Of a DNA stretch of 64,000 bases, positions 25,726 through 33,269 are shown piece after piece. The notes below the pieces were generated by a model, which searched no databases, had not been told where the DNA came from, and saw only the letters and a program-made list of their open reading frames with translations. Location of the stretch: positions 1-64,000 of the forward strand of contig JACZJN010000071.1 of NCBI GenBank assembly GCA_014860565.1, given 5' to 3'. The translations under genes were made by a program, and so were the position numbers. The stretch is from Bacteroidota bacterium. GTDB taxonomy: Bacteria > Bacteroidota > Ignavibacteria > SZUA-365. How positions within the stretch are numbered: position 1 is the first letter of the stretch; every line of letters starts with the position of its first letter.

Positions 25726-26988
25726 ATGAATACATCGAAGCACATCGACATTGTCATCCTCGGGGCCGGATACGGAGGCATCAGCTGCGTGACAAGGCTG
25801 TCGCGCCGTTTTCGCAAAAAGACGGATGTACGCATCCACCTCGTCGACCGCCACACCTATCATCTGCTTGAAACGCGTCTGCACGAACGTGCCGTACGCG
25901 AGTCGGAAATCACTGTCCCGCTTTCAAGATTTCTGGCGAAGCGGCCGAATGTGGCTTTCCATCTCGGCGAAGTGACGCATATCGATCTTAATGACCGTTA
26001 CGTAGAACTTGATTTCGGGATGACCGATACCACCTCGGCGCAGCCGCGTCGAATCCGCTATGACTACCTCGTCATTGCGTTGGGAAGCAAGACCAATTTC
26101 TACCAGATCCCCGGCCTTGAGCAGCACGCCTTTCAGCTCAAGGAACTGGAGGATTCGGAGCGTATCCGCGCGCATACCGAGCGCATGTTTGCCATCGCGG
26201 CAACGGAAACAAACCAGAACAAGCGAAAGGAATACCTGCGCTTCGTGATCGGCGGAGGTGGACTGACAGGCGTAGAGCTGGCGACGGAGATGGCCGAACG
26301 CTTCGACGCACTCAGTGAGCAATATCATCTTGACCATTCCGAGCCGGAAATGGTACTGGTCGAGCTTTCGGACCGCATCCTCCCCTCTCTCGACGGGAAG
26401 CAAGTGGCGCGGTCGACCGAGGCCATGCAGGCGATGGGAATCCAGATTTACACGAACACGCGGGTCACCGGCATGCGCGAGGAGGAAGGGAGGCTTGAGG
26501 TGCTGCGCTCCCCTGGCGCACCCATTCCCACACGCACGATGATTTGGACTGGAGGGATTCGGATCTCGGATCTGATACGACGCAGCGGAGCGGAAACCGG
26601 TCCACAGGGGCGTGTTATCGTCAACGAGAGTCTCCAGGTCAGGCAGTACCCGGAGGTGTTTGCCATCGGCGACAACGCGTTGGCTATCAATCCGAAGGGT
26701 GGCAAGACGGTTCCCACCGCGGCACAGTTCGCTCTGCAGCAAGGCTATCTCACCGCGGATAATCTCGACCGATTGATCCGTGGGCGCACACTCAAGGAAT
26801 ACCATCCGAAAGTACTTGGGGAGGTCGTATCACTGGGGAAGCATCTTGCCGTGGGATGGGCCGCACTGCCTGTAGGTGCACAGTTCCGTTTCCTTGGCTT
26901 TCTTGGAAGCCTGGTCAAGCGGGCGATAAGTGAGCGCCATATTTTCCTTTTATGGAAAGAGCGTCAGAACTGGACCGGGCACTGGTAG
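25726..26988 (+). CDS. ndh: Type II NADH dehydrogenase-like FAD/NAD(P) oxidoreductase
   Basis: This 420-residue flavoprotein has two dinucleotide-binding motifs: GAGYGG near residue 13 for FAD and GGGGLTG near residue 176 for NAD(P)H. The segments YDYLVIALGS and VFAIGDNA are typical of NDH-2 enzymes, which oxidise NADH and reduce quinone without pumping ions. The C-terminus (VKRAISERHIFLLWK) could be the amphipathic membrane-binding helix. A quinone-linked NADH dehydrogenase at the inner membrane is most likely; a sulfide:quinone oxidoreductase is less likely because its conserved cysteines are not apparent. It is preceded by a terminator and followed by another, so it is probably monocistronic. 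Confidence 0.87.
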   Translation: MNTSKHIDIVILGAGYGGISCVTRLSRRFRKKTDVRIHLVDRHTYHLLETRLHERAVRESEITVPLSRFLAKRPNVAFHLGEVTHIDLNDRYVELDFGMTDTTSAQPRRIRYDYLVIALGSKTNFYQIPGLEQHAFQLKELEDSERIRAHTERMFAIAATETNQNKRKEYLRFVIGGGGLTGVELATEMAERFDALSEQYHLDHSEPEMVLVELSDRILPSLDGKQVARSTEAMQAMGIQIYTNTRVTGMREEEGRLEVLRSPGAPIPTRTMIWTGGIRISDLIRRSGAETGPQGRVIVNESLQVRQYPEVFAIGDNALAINPKGGKTVPTAAQFALQQGYLTADNLDRLIRGRTLKEYHPKVLGEVVSLGKHLAVGWAALPVGAQFRFLGFLGSLVKRAISERHIFLLWKERQNWTGHW

Positions 26989-27008
26989 CCGCGGCTGTCA
27001 TATAAAAA

Positions 27009-27043
27009 CACAGATGGCCACGTTCGATACGCGGCCGTCTGTG
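27009..27043 (+). terminator. Terminator-like hairpin after ndh
   Basis: CACAGATGGCC pairs with GGCCGTCTGTG (one mismatch-like G-U position) around a 13-base loop and is followed by a CT-rich stretch without a strong T run. It lies 20 bases after the ndh stop. Confidence 0.55.
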
Positions 27044-27221
27044 CTCTCTCTTCAATCGAATACCATCTCATCTTGTCTCAACTATCCATTTGAGTGCAAG
27101 CATCGTGCCAAAGGTGAAACGGGCAATTCTGATTCATTTTGATCCACCGTGGAGCAAAGGGATACGGATTTCGATCCGTGGCGTTCGGATTACGAACGCC
27201 TAAAGCGAATTTCCTGCAAAG

Positions 27222-27267
27222 AAAAAGGCCGGGATCATGCACTTGAGGCAGATCAACCGGCCTTTTT
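27222..27267 (-). terminator. Rho-independent terminator, usable from both sides
   Basis: AAAAAGGCCGG pairs with CCGGCCTTTTT around a 24-base loop. On the minus strand it lies about 50 bases past the stop of the sorted protein gene. The A/T runs on both sides let it work for a rightward transcript too. Confidence 0.75.
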
Positions 27268-27318
27268 CCGAAAATGGTGAGGTTCAGTGGCGGAAAAGAC
27301 TTCCGCAGGATTACTATT

Positions 27319-28158
27319 CTACAGGATCGCGAGGCGCTGAAGCTGTACGCCAGCTGACGTCTCGAGACGAAGAGTATATACTCCGCTGGGGAGAGAAGAC
27401 GTGCTGAAAGGAATAATATGATGTCCCGCTTCAAGATTGGCGTTATTTATAAGCGTGGCAACATTACGGCCATAGCTGTCGACCATCGTGACATTCACCG
27501 GCATTTCGCTGTGGAGCCCAAAGGAAAGCGTACCAAAGCGCGTGAAGGAGTCCACATTGTGCTGCCAGATCACGAAGGAATTCGGCACCATGCTTGGCAT
27601 AACGCAGATTGCCGGCGTCGGCATGCTGCTTCCACTCGCGGCCACCTGGCGGAGGCGATAGTATGTTACCCCGTGCACACCGGATTCGTCAAGAAAGCTG
27701 TATCCCTGACCCTTTTGACGGGGATTCACGCGCGAATAGGAAATAGTTGCCCATTTTTCATCTGCCTGCGAGCGACGTTCCACCACAAATCCCAGTGCCT
27801 TGGCGCCAGGGGTCACCGTCCAGTTCAGACGGACGAGATCCTTGACGAAAGAACCTTCAAATGAGATGAAATCAGGCAGCTGTTCATCGTGCCTGATAAT
27901 GGAAGCGGGTGCAGGGAGGACGGAAGCAGGCTCCATGCTCGCGAAGGACGTCAGTGCTTCAGCATGCATGAAGCGCGCTGCTGCGGAGGAAAGCGTCGGG
28001 CGTGCATCGCGATACTCGTCGCCGGAGGGCGCTGCAACAGAAGACAATGCAGCTTCGCCAGTCAGACCGGCAAATTGCACATTCTGCAGCGAAGGTTCGG
28101 CTGCGCCCACACTGTAAATCAGCAGAAGCGCAATGGCTGTGAAAAGGAAGCGATACAT
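27319..28158 (-). CDS. T9SS-exported protein of unknown function
   Basis: This 279-residue protein has a signal peptide (MYRFLFTAIALLLIYSVGAA), a low-complexity Ala/Ser-rich region, an immunoglobulin- or fibronectin-like domain at about 100-185 (LVRLNWTV, GFVVERRS, YYRLRQV) and a C-terminal sorting domain (VTMVDSYGRNV, LPSGVYTLRLET). Small proteins of this plan occur widely in T9SS-bearing bacteria, and their role is generally unknown. The ATG at 28158 begins the signal peptide and follows GGTGAG. The gene is flanked by terminators and is probably monocistronic. Confidence 0.78.
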   Translation of the reverse strand: MYRFLFTAIALLLIYSVGAAEPSLQNVQFAGLTGEAALSSVAAPSGDEYRDARPTLSSAAARFMHAEALTSFASMEPASVLPAPASIIRHDEQLPDFISFEGSFVKDLVRLNWTVTPGAKALGFVVERRSQADEKWATISYSRVNPRQKGQGYSFLDESGVHGVTYYRLRQVAASGSSMPTPAICVMPSMVPNSFVIWQHNVDSFTRFGTLSFGLHSEMPVNVTMVDSYGRNVATLINNANLEAGHHIIPFSTSSLPSGVYTLRLETSAGVQLQRLAIL

Positions 28159-28293
28159 ATTTCTCACCAAGTTCTTAATGACTAACAAAGTTCCAGTCAA
28201 AGAACAAGTGAGAGTGGAGAGAGATTCAAGAGAGTGAGGGAAGAAAACTAAAGCATTTCATCTTGAAAAGCAAGAGAAAAATTGCGATGCAGA

Positions 28294-28324
28294 AAAAAAG
28301 CCGGATAGGGAATCCGGCTTTTTT
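28294..28324 (-). terminator. Rho-independent terminator after gmhA
   Basis: AAAAAAGCCGGAT pairs with ATCCGGCTTTTTT around a short loop; on the minus strand it follows the gmhA stop by 13 bases and ends in a U run. Confidence 0.85.
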
Positions 28325-28336
28325 CGATCGGTGCAA

Positions 28337-28915
28337 TCAGTACAGATCCGGGAAAAGAGATCGTTCCACAGTTTCGATCACGATGTGGATGATCTTGATA
28401 TGCAGTTCCTGGATGCGGTCGCTGGTGTTTCCCGGCACGACGATGGGGATGTCGCAGAGTGGAAGCACCGCTCCGCCGCCCTTGCCGAGGAGTCCGACGG
28501 TCGTGACGCCTTTTGCGCGTGCTTCTTCAGCGGCCCGTATCAGGTTGGGGGAATTGCCGCTGGTACTGAGCAGAAGGAGCAGATCGCCTTCCTTCCCGAG
28601 GGCCTGCACCTGCCGGGCAAAGACTTCCGCAAAGCCGTAGTCGTTGGCGACGCAGCTCATGTGTCCCGGATCACTGAAGGCGATTGCAGGCAGAGGGGGA
28701 CGTTCCTGGCGGTAGCGGCCGCTCCATTCTTCGGCGAAATGCATGGCGTCACTCATCGAGCCGCCGTTTCCGCATGACATGGCCTTACAGCCCGCGCGAA
28801 AGGTGGCGGTCAGTTTGTCGGCGAAGAGCTGAACGCGCGGAAACTGGTCCTGATCATTGACGAATTTTGTGAGAACGTGCTGCGCGTCGTGGAAGCCATG
28901 CTCGATGGTGTTCAT
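28337..28915 (-). CDS. gmhA: Sedoheptulose 7-phosphate isomerase
   Basis: This 192-residue SIS-domain protein matches GmhA, which converts sedoheptulose 7-phosphate to D-glycero-D-manno-heptose 7-phosphate, the first step towards ADP-heptose for the LPS inner core. Visible signatures are GNGGSMSDAMHFAEE near residue 49, STSGNSPN near residue 117 and the final helix with HIKIIHIVIE, which places the catalytic histidine. Length is normal for the family. It starts 15 bases downstream of the fumarase gene and probably shares its transcript, although no functional link is obvious. It supports a Gram-negative LPS envelope. Confidence 0.92.
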   Translation of the reverse strand: MNTIEHGFHDAQHVLTKFVNDQDQFPRVQLFADKLTATFRAGCKAMSCGNGGSMSDAMHFAEEWSGRYRQERPPLPAIAFSDPGHMSCVANDYGFAEVFARQVQALGKEGDLLLLLSTSGNSPNLIRAAEEARAKGVTTVGLLGKGGGAVLPLCDIPIVVPGNTSDRIQELHIKIIHIVIETVERSLFPDLY

Positions 28916-28930
28916 GCGGATCCCGTCTGA

Positions 28931-30457
28931 TTATTGCAGGACAGTCAGTTCAAGTTTCTTCAGGCGTGCAGCGGAGTCATCGAGGACATCGGCATGCAGG
29001 GAATTTCCATGGGCATCCATGGTGACAATGGCGGCGAATCCCTCCACCTCAAACTGCCAGAGTGCCTCGGGAATGCCGAATTCCTCGAGGAAATGAACTC
29101 CCGAGACTTTCTTCACCGTCTCTGCATAGTACTGCGCGGCGCCACCGATGGCATTGAGATAGACTGCCCCATGATCCTTGAGGCCTTGCAGTGTTTTCGG
29201 CCCCATGCCGCCCTTGCCGATAACGGCGCGTACGCCGAATTTCCTGATGACGTCGGCCTGATAGGGTTCCTCACGAATACTTGTCGTCGGTCCTGCCGCC
29301 ATGACATGCCACTCGCCGCTTTCATCCTGAAGCATGACAGGGCCGCAATGGTAGAGCACGCCGCCATTCATATCCACTGGTGCGTCATGATCCATCAGGT
29401 AGCTGTGCAGGGCATCGCGTCCGGTGAACATGCGTCCGCTGATCAGCACAATGTCGCCTACCTTGAGGTTGCGGATCTGCTCCTCACTGATGGGCGACTG
29501 CAGCACGACTTCCTTGCCGGTAAGGGGAATGCCTTCGCCTTTCGCCATGGCCGCAGGGCTTATGTCGCGGTACAGCCACTGCTTGATGCTCCCCGAGGCC
29601 GGGTCGATGTGCACTCCAAGACGACGGAAGGCCCAGCAGTCATAGGCAACGGAAACAAAGAAGCTGGCGGGCAGGCGGTGGTAGCTTCCGATTTTGCAGC
29701 CGATGAGTGTGCTTGCGCCGCCGAAGCCCATGGGACCGATGTTCAGCGTATTGCTGTACTCCATGATGTAATTTTCAAGTTCCGCCAGCACCGGATCCGG
29801 GTTGGTGTCGTCGAGTTCGCGGAAGAGCTGTTCCTTTGCGTTTCCATAGCCGGAGGCACGGTCGGACCCTACGGCAACGCCGATGGCCCCCACGGAGCAG
29901 CCCTGCCCCTGTGCCTGCCATACGGCGTGCAGGATGCACTTGCGCACGCCGTCAAGATCGCGTCCGGCTTTGCCGAGATGCTCAAGCGTGGCAGGAAGAG
30001 AATATTGGATGTTTTTATTTTCGCAGCCGCCGCCTTTGAGAATCAGCTTTACCTGAATATCGTCACCCTCCCATTGCTCCCAGTAAAAAATGGGTGCGCC
30101 TGCGCCGATGTTGTTACCGCTGTTCTTGCCCGTCACCGAGTCCACGGTATTGGGGCGCAGCTTGCCCCTGCGCGTGGCCTCTTCGATCGCCCAGATGATA
30201 TCCTTCTTCATCTCGAGCTGGTTAACGCCGACCGGCGTCTTGATCTTGAAGGTCGGCATACCGGTATCCTGGCAGATTGCCCCCTCATTGTCGCAGGCCA
30301 TGTCGATATTGCGTGCGATCGTGGCCAACGCCATCGCGGCGCGAGAACCCGGCTCCTCCTTGTCCAGGATGGCGTTCATTGCGCGACGGACGTCGGCGGG
30401 AAGATTGGTCGATGTCTGAATGATCAGCTCGAGCATACTCTGACGAAACTGTTCCAT
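28931..30457 (-). CDS. fumA: Class I fumarate hydratase (one-chain, iron-sulfur)
   Basis: The enzyme interconverts fumarate and malate in the citric acid cycle using an oxygen-sensitive 4Fe-4S cluster. The protein of 508 residues joins the alpha part (ICQDTGMPTF, KGGGCENKN, GQGCSVGAIG, supplying candidate cluster cysteines) to the beta part (LTGKEVVLQSPI, GRMFTGRDALH, YHCGPVM, GKGGMGPKTLQ, IGGAAQYYAE). Single-chain organisation matches FumA/FumB rather than the split alpha/beta form. The ATG at 30457 is preferred to one four codons upstream because GAGG lies six bases before it. A fumarase-family tartrate dehydratase cannot be fully excluded from motifs alone. Confidence 0.92.
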   Translation of the reverse strand: MEQFRQSMLELIIQTSTNLPADVRRAMNAILDKEEPGSRAAMALATIARNIDMACDNEGAICQDTGMPTFKIKTPVGVNQLEMKKDIIWAIEEATRRGKLRPNTVDSVTGKNSGNNIGAGAPIFYWEQWEGDDIQVKLILKGGGCENKNIQYSLPATLEHLGKAGRDLDGVRKCILHAVWQAQGQGCSVGAIGVAVGSDRASGYGNAKEQLFRELDDTNPDPVLAELENYIMEYSNTLNIGPMGFGGASTLIGCKIGSYHRLPASFFVSVAYDCWAFRRLGVHIDPASGSIKQWLYRDISPAAMAKGEGIPLTGKEVVLQSPISEEQIRNLKVGDIVLISGRMFTGRDALHSYLMDHDAPVDMNGGVLYHCGPVMLQDESGEWHVMAAGPTTSIREEPYQADVIRKFGVRAVIGKGGMGPKTLQGLKDHGAVYLNAIGGAAQYYAETVKKVSGVHFLEEFGIPEALWQFEVEGFAAIVTMDAHGNSLHADVLDDSAARLKKLELTVLQ

Positions 30458-30583
30458 GCGAAGCCTCAAAGATTGAATCTGTGGAAGCGGAAAAACGGAT
30501 TAAATGATACGATGAATCACTGTCGGAATCAAACAGGCGATATGCCGCCCCCCATATTCTTATTAAAATATCTTAAAATACTC

Positions 30584-30612
30584 TTGACATTTATTTCATA
30601 TCCACATAAGTT
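30584..30612 (+). promoter_or_regulatory. Possible promoter of the MarR gene
   Basis: TTGACA at 30584-30589 sits in an AT-rich stretch. A weak -10 candidate (TAAGTT) follows after 17 bases. The -10 match is poor and Bacteroidota promoters often deviate from this form. Confidence 0.3.
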
Positions 30613-30644
30613 GATAGAGGCAAGTTATTTATTGCGTAGCACTT

Positions 30645-31112
30645 ATGGAAGATCCAGAAACCCACCGAAAAGCCGAACGTCTGGCAGACCTGACCTTGGG
30701 ATTGGTCGGATGCTGCCAGACCAAACAGGAAGAGATCGCTGAACGCGCCCATCTCTCTCTGTCCGAATTCAAATGTCTGCGGGCATTCCGCCACGATACT
30801 GAAATGTCTGTGAAGGACATTGCACACCGCATGAGCCTGACCAGCAGTCGTCTTACCCGCATTATCGACGGTCTTGTGAAGAAACGGTACGTGACCCGGC
30901 ACATCGATCCCAACGATCGCCGCATCGTCAACGTGCGCCTGACCAAGCAGGGTGAAATTGTTGCCCGCAAAGTGACCAACGATTGCACCCACGTCTACGA
31001 ACAGGTGCTCGGGATTCTTCAACAAAAAGACCACGACCGCATCATCAACGCAATCAATGAACTCGCGGATGTGATGCAGATCAGAACAGACTTCGTTGAG
31101 GACTACAGTTAA
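30645..31112 (+). CDS. MarR family transcriptional regulator
   Basis: The 155-residue protein has the winged helix-turn-helix of MarR regulators: MSVKDIAHRMSLTSSRLTRI (about 55-74) supplies the recognition helix, and DPNDRRIVNVRLT (about 88-100) the wing with its conserved DxRR. MarR proteins usually repress their own or nearby genes and release DNA on binding a small ligand or on oxidation. Two cysteines near the N-terminus (GCCQ) might be redox-sensitive, which is conjecture. The gene is divergent from the fumarase gene. A perfect palindrome spans its stop codon, and a related half site lies before its start. Confidence 0.9.
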   Translation: MEDPETHRKAERLADLTLGLVGCCQTKQEEIAERAHLSLSEFKCLRAFRHDTEMSVKDIAHRMSLTSSRLTRIIDGLVKKRYVTRHIDPNDRRIVNVRLTKQGEIVARKVTNDCTHVYEQVLGILQQKDHDRIINAINELADVMQIRTDFVEDYS

Positions 31113-31133
31113 CTATTGCACTATGCAATAGTT
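31111..31133. promoter_or_regulatory. Perfect inverted repeat at the end of the MarR gene
   Basis: AACTATTGCA and TGCAATAGTT flank a 3-base centre and overlap the MarR stop codon. Its size and TTGCA-TGCAA form resemble MarR-type operators. A partly matching sequence (TATTGCGTAGCA) occurs at 30629-30640 just before the MarR start. Confidence 0.45.
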
Positions 31134-31170
31134 TCTATCCGCAACTAATTCGCCCAACAATTATTATGAT

Positions 31171-31206
31171 GCGCACAGATCGGTCTCGACCGAATGTGCG
31201 CTTTTT
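31171..31206 (+). terminator. Rho-independent terminator after the MarR gene
   Basis: GCGCACAGATCGGTC pairs imperfectly with GACCGAATGTGCGC and is followed by TTTTTC. It ends the rightward MarR transcript just before the convergent symporter gene. Confidence 0.75.
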
Positions 31207-31208
31207 CT

Positions 31209-32612
31209 TTATTGTCGACGACGAAGAATGCCAATGCCGTAGACAAGTACGCTGATGCCAAGCCCGGCGTACATCGGTTCGATGCCAAGAGGATAATGCG
31301 GGACGGCATCCACGGCGAGGGATTGTCCTGCGATGAACGAAGCTGCGCTCACCAGGAAGCCGCCGAGCATGGCGATGAAAGTGGCAGAACTGGAAATCAG
31401 GATGCGGGGAAAATAGCTTGCGGTAAGGGGAAGCAGCAGGGCTGGAATGAAGAGCGTACCAATCACATACCAGAGATCGATGACGGAAGGGAAAAGCAGT
31501 ACGGCCATGATCGAAACCGCGGTGGTGAACACGACGCCATACTGCGTGTATCGCGTGATCGAGCGGTCGTCGCTGCGCCCACCCCAACGGGAAAGGATGT
31601 CTCGTCCCACGGTCAGCGCGGCGATGAACGTGAGTCCGTCGGTTGTCGACATCACGGTCGCGAGCATGCCGACGTAAAAAACGCCTTTCGCGGCCGTCGG
31701 CAGCACGGCCTCAGCGAGCAGGGGATACGCCATTGACGGCTGCGCGATATCGGGCAGCAGCGCACGTGCGTACAGGCCGGACAGAGTGGTCGCGGTGTCG
31801 AAAACGAACCAGAACAGGATGGACAGGAGGATACCGTTGCGTGCTGTTCGCGGCGATTTGGCGCTGAGTGTGAATTGATGAAACTGAGGGGAGACCAGCG
31901 TCCACAGCGCGATGAAGAACCACACGAGAATGTACTGCCAGGAATTGCCGCCTGTCAGCGTCAGATGCATCGCCGGGAGATGCGTTGAAAGGAATGGCTC
32001 GAAACCGAAATCGGAGAGGAGAAAAGCGAGAAGGATGAAAAAGCCTCCGAACATGAGCGTGAACTGCAGAAGATCCGTCCGCACAACAGCCCGAAAGCCG
32101 CCTGCGTAAACGTACAGCATCGAAAACAATGCACCGATAATCAGGCACAGCGGGAAGCTCCATCCGGATACTACCTGGAGCAGTATTGCCAGCATAAGCA
32201 GATACGGTGCAGGTGAACTGTTGAAAAAGACCAGCACCGATCCCAGCAGCCCGGTCTTCCGGTCATAGCGCTGATAGAGCTGATCAGGAATGGAATACGT
32301 GCCGGTATCGCGTACGCGCCGGGCAAAAAACAGCGCGAAAACAAGAGCGAAAATGTAATAGGGGAAGCCGAAGACAAACCAGTTTGCGATGCCGTACTGA
32401 TAGCTGAATTCGCCGACTCCGAGTATGCCGCCGTACCAGGTCGCGACGAGCGCGGCAACGAAACCGGGCAGGCTCAGCATTCGTCCCCCGAGAATGAACT
32501 GTTCGGCGCTGCCACGATTGAGCGCGGAGCCGCGGAATCCCAGATAAAGCAGAAACCCGAGATACGCGGCGACAATGAGCCAGTCAATCCAGGTGAAGTG
32601 AAGAAGCGACAT
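31209..32612 (-). CDS. Sodium:solute symporter (SSS family)
   Basis: This 467-residue inner-membrane protein has about 13 membrane segments and matches the SSS family in the early segment LGFRGSALNRGSAEQFILGGR, the WYGGILGVGEFSYQYG motif and STTDGLTFIAALTVGRDIL late in the chain. SSS transporters use the sodium gradient to import sugars, amino acids, proline, pantothenate or similar solutes; the substrate here cannot be read from sequence. The ATG at 32612 is chosen because it precedes the first membrane helix and has GGAG nine bases upstream; a longer frame to 32705 adds a stretch that is not helix-forming. Its neighbours give no clear hint of the substrate. Confidence 0.88.
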   Translation of the reverse strand: MSLLHFTWIDWLIVAAYLGFLLYLGFRGSALNRGSAEQFILGGRMLSLPGFVAALVATWYGGILGVGEFSYQYGIANWFVFGFPYYIFALVFALFFARRVRDTGTYSIPDQLYQRYDRKTGLLGSVLVFFNSSPAPYLLMLAILLQVVSGWSFPLCLIIGALFSMLYVYAGGFRAVVRTDLLQFTLMFGGFFILLAFLLSDFGFEPFLSTHLPAMHLTLTGGNSWQYILVWFFIALWTLVSPQFHQFTLSAKSPRTARNGILLSILFWFVFDTATTLSGLYARALLPDIAQPSMAYPLLAEAVLPTAAKGVFYVGMLATVMSTTDGLTFIAALTVGRDILSRWGGRSDDRSITRYTQYGVVFTTAVSIMAVLLFPSVIDLWYVIGTLFIPALLLPLTASYFPRILISSSATFIAMLGGFLVSAASFIAGQSLAVDAVPHYPLGIEPMYAGLGISVLVYGIGILRRRQ

Positions 32613-32702
32613 GGGACAGTGCTCCCTGTGAACGTTTGGATACTCCGGATAAAAAACAAGGTGCGGGCTTGTAATCCAAGCGCTCCGCGAGAGGAACAGA
32701 GA

Positions 32703-32731
32703 CAAAAAAAAAGGGCGCCATGACGGCGCCC
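32703..32731 (-). terminator. Rho-independent terminator after the small cysteine protein
   Basis: GGGCGCC pairs with GGCGCCC around a 5-base loop, and the minus strand continues with nine U residues. It lies 17 bases past the stop. Confidence 0.8.
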
Positions 32732-32747
32732 GTAAGCAGCACGCTGG

Positions 32748-33074
32748 TTAGCGTGGCATGGACTTCAGTATTTTCTTCTGAGCCGGATGACGTTCACGGT
32801 ACAGGTGTTCCGAAAGATTCTTGCTGTGCCGGTCGCTGTCAATAGTCACGAATACCAGTTTCTCCATGCAATCCCTGCACACACGCACTTTTCGCTCACC
32901 TTCCATATCCAGCGGCTTCTTGAAATACAGCTGCTCAGATGGAATTGCGTGGCCGAACATACAATCATGTTCCTTCTCGGAAATTCCGGTGTGCCACTCG
33001 TACTGCTGTGAGGAGAGTGCGTTAAAACGCTTCAACGAACGGAGAAACTCCTTCTCGGACTGATATACCGCCAT
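32748..33074 (-). CDS. Small cysteine-containing protein of unknown function
   Basis: This 108-residue cytoplasmic protein has an early CMFGH segment and a later VCRDCMEK segment, four potential metal ligands that could form a small zinc site. The C-terminus is basic (RHPAQKKILKSMPR). No family was recognised. The ATG at 33074 follows GGAG by seven bases and is preferred to a frame extending to 33329, which would overlap the promoter region of the divergent pullulanase-like gene. It has its own terminator. Confidence 0.7.
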   Translation of the reverse strand: MAVYQSEKEFLRSLKRFNALSSQQYEWHTGISEKEHDCMFGHAIPSEQLYFKKPLDMEGERKVRVCRDCMEKLVFVTIDSDRHSKNLSEHLYRERHPAQKKILKSMPR

Positions 33075-33269
33075 AGAACTACTCCGGATGTGAACAGTTA
33101 TGGAAGCTGCTTGCAGATACTCCGGCTGAAAGGGCGGAGTAACGCAATCGGGACTCGCAATGTAACATTTTATGAAACAAATGCGATAGGGGGGAAGAAT
33201 TCTTCCTGAATATCGGGCCGTCCGCTGTACAAATAACAATTTTCTGTTATATTCCCACCATACGATAAA

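Larger units (their letters stand above)
26989..27318. other. Gene-free spacer with several hairpins
   Basis: No gene is supported here. The spacer holds a terminator-like stem after ndh (27009-27043), two small tandem hairpins (27164-27179 and 27180-27200) and a longer hairpin (27222-27267) that can end transcription from either side. See the finding on a possible small RNA. Confidence 0.6.

Noticed and set aside
28934-30742. 602-residue open frame antisense to the fumarase
   Set aside because: It also overlaps the MarR promoter and start; the fumarase on the other strand is certain.
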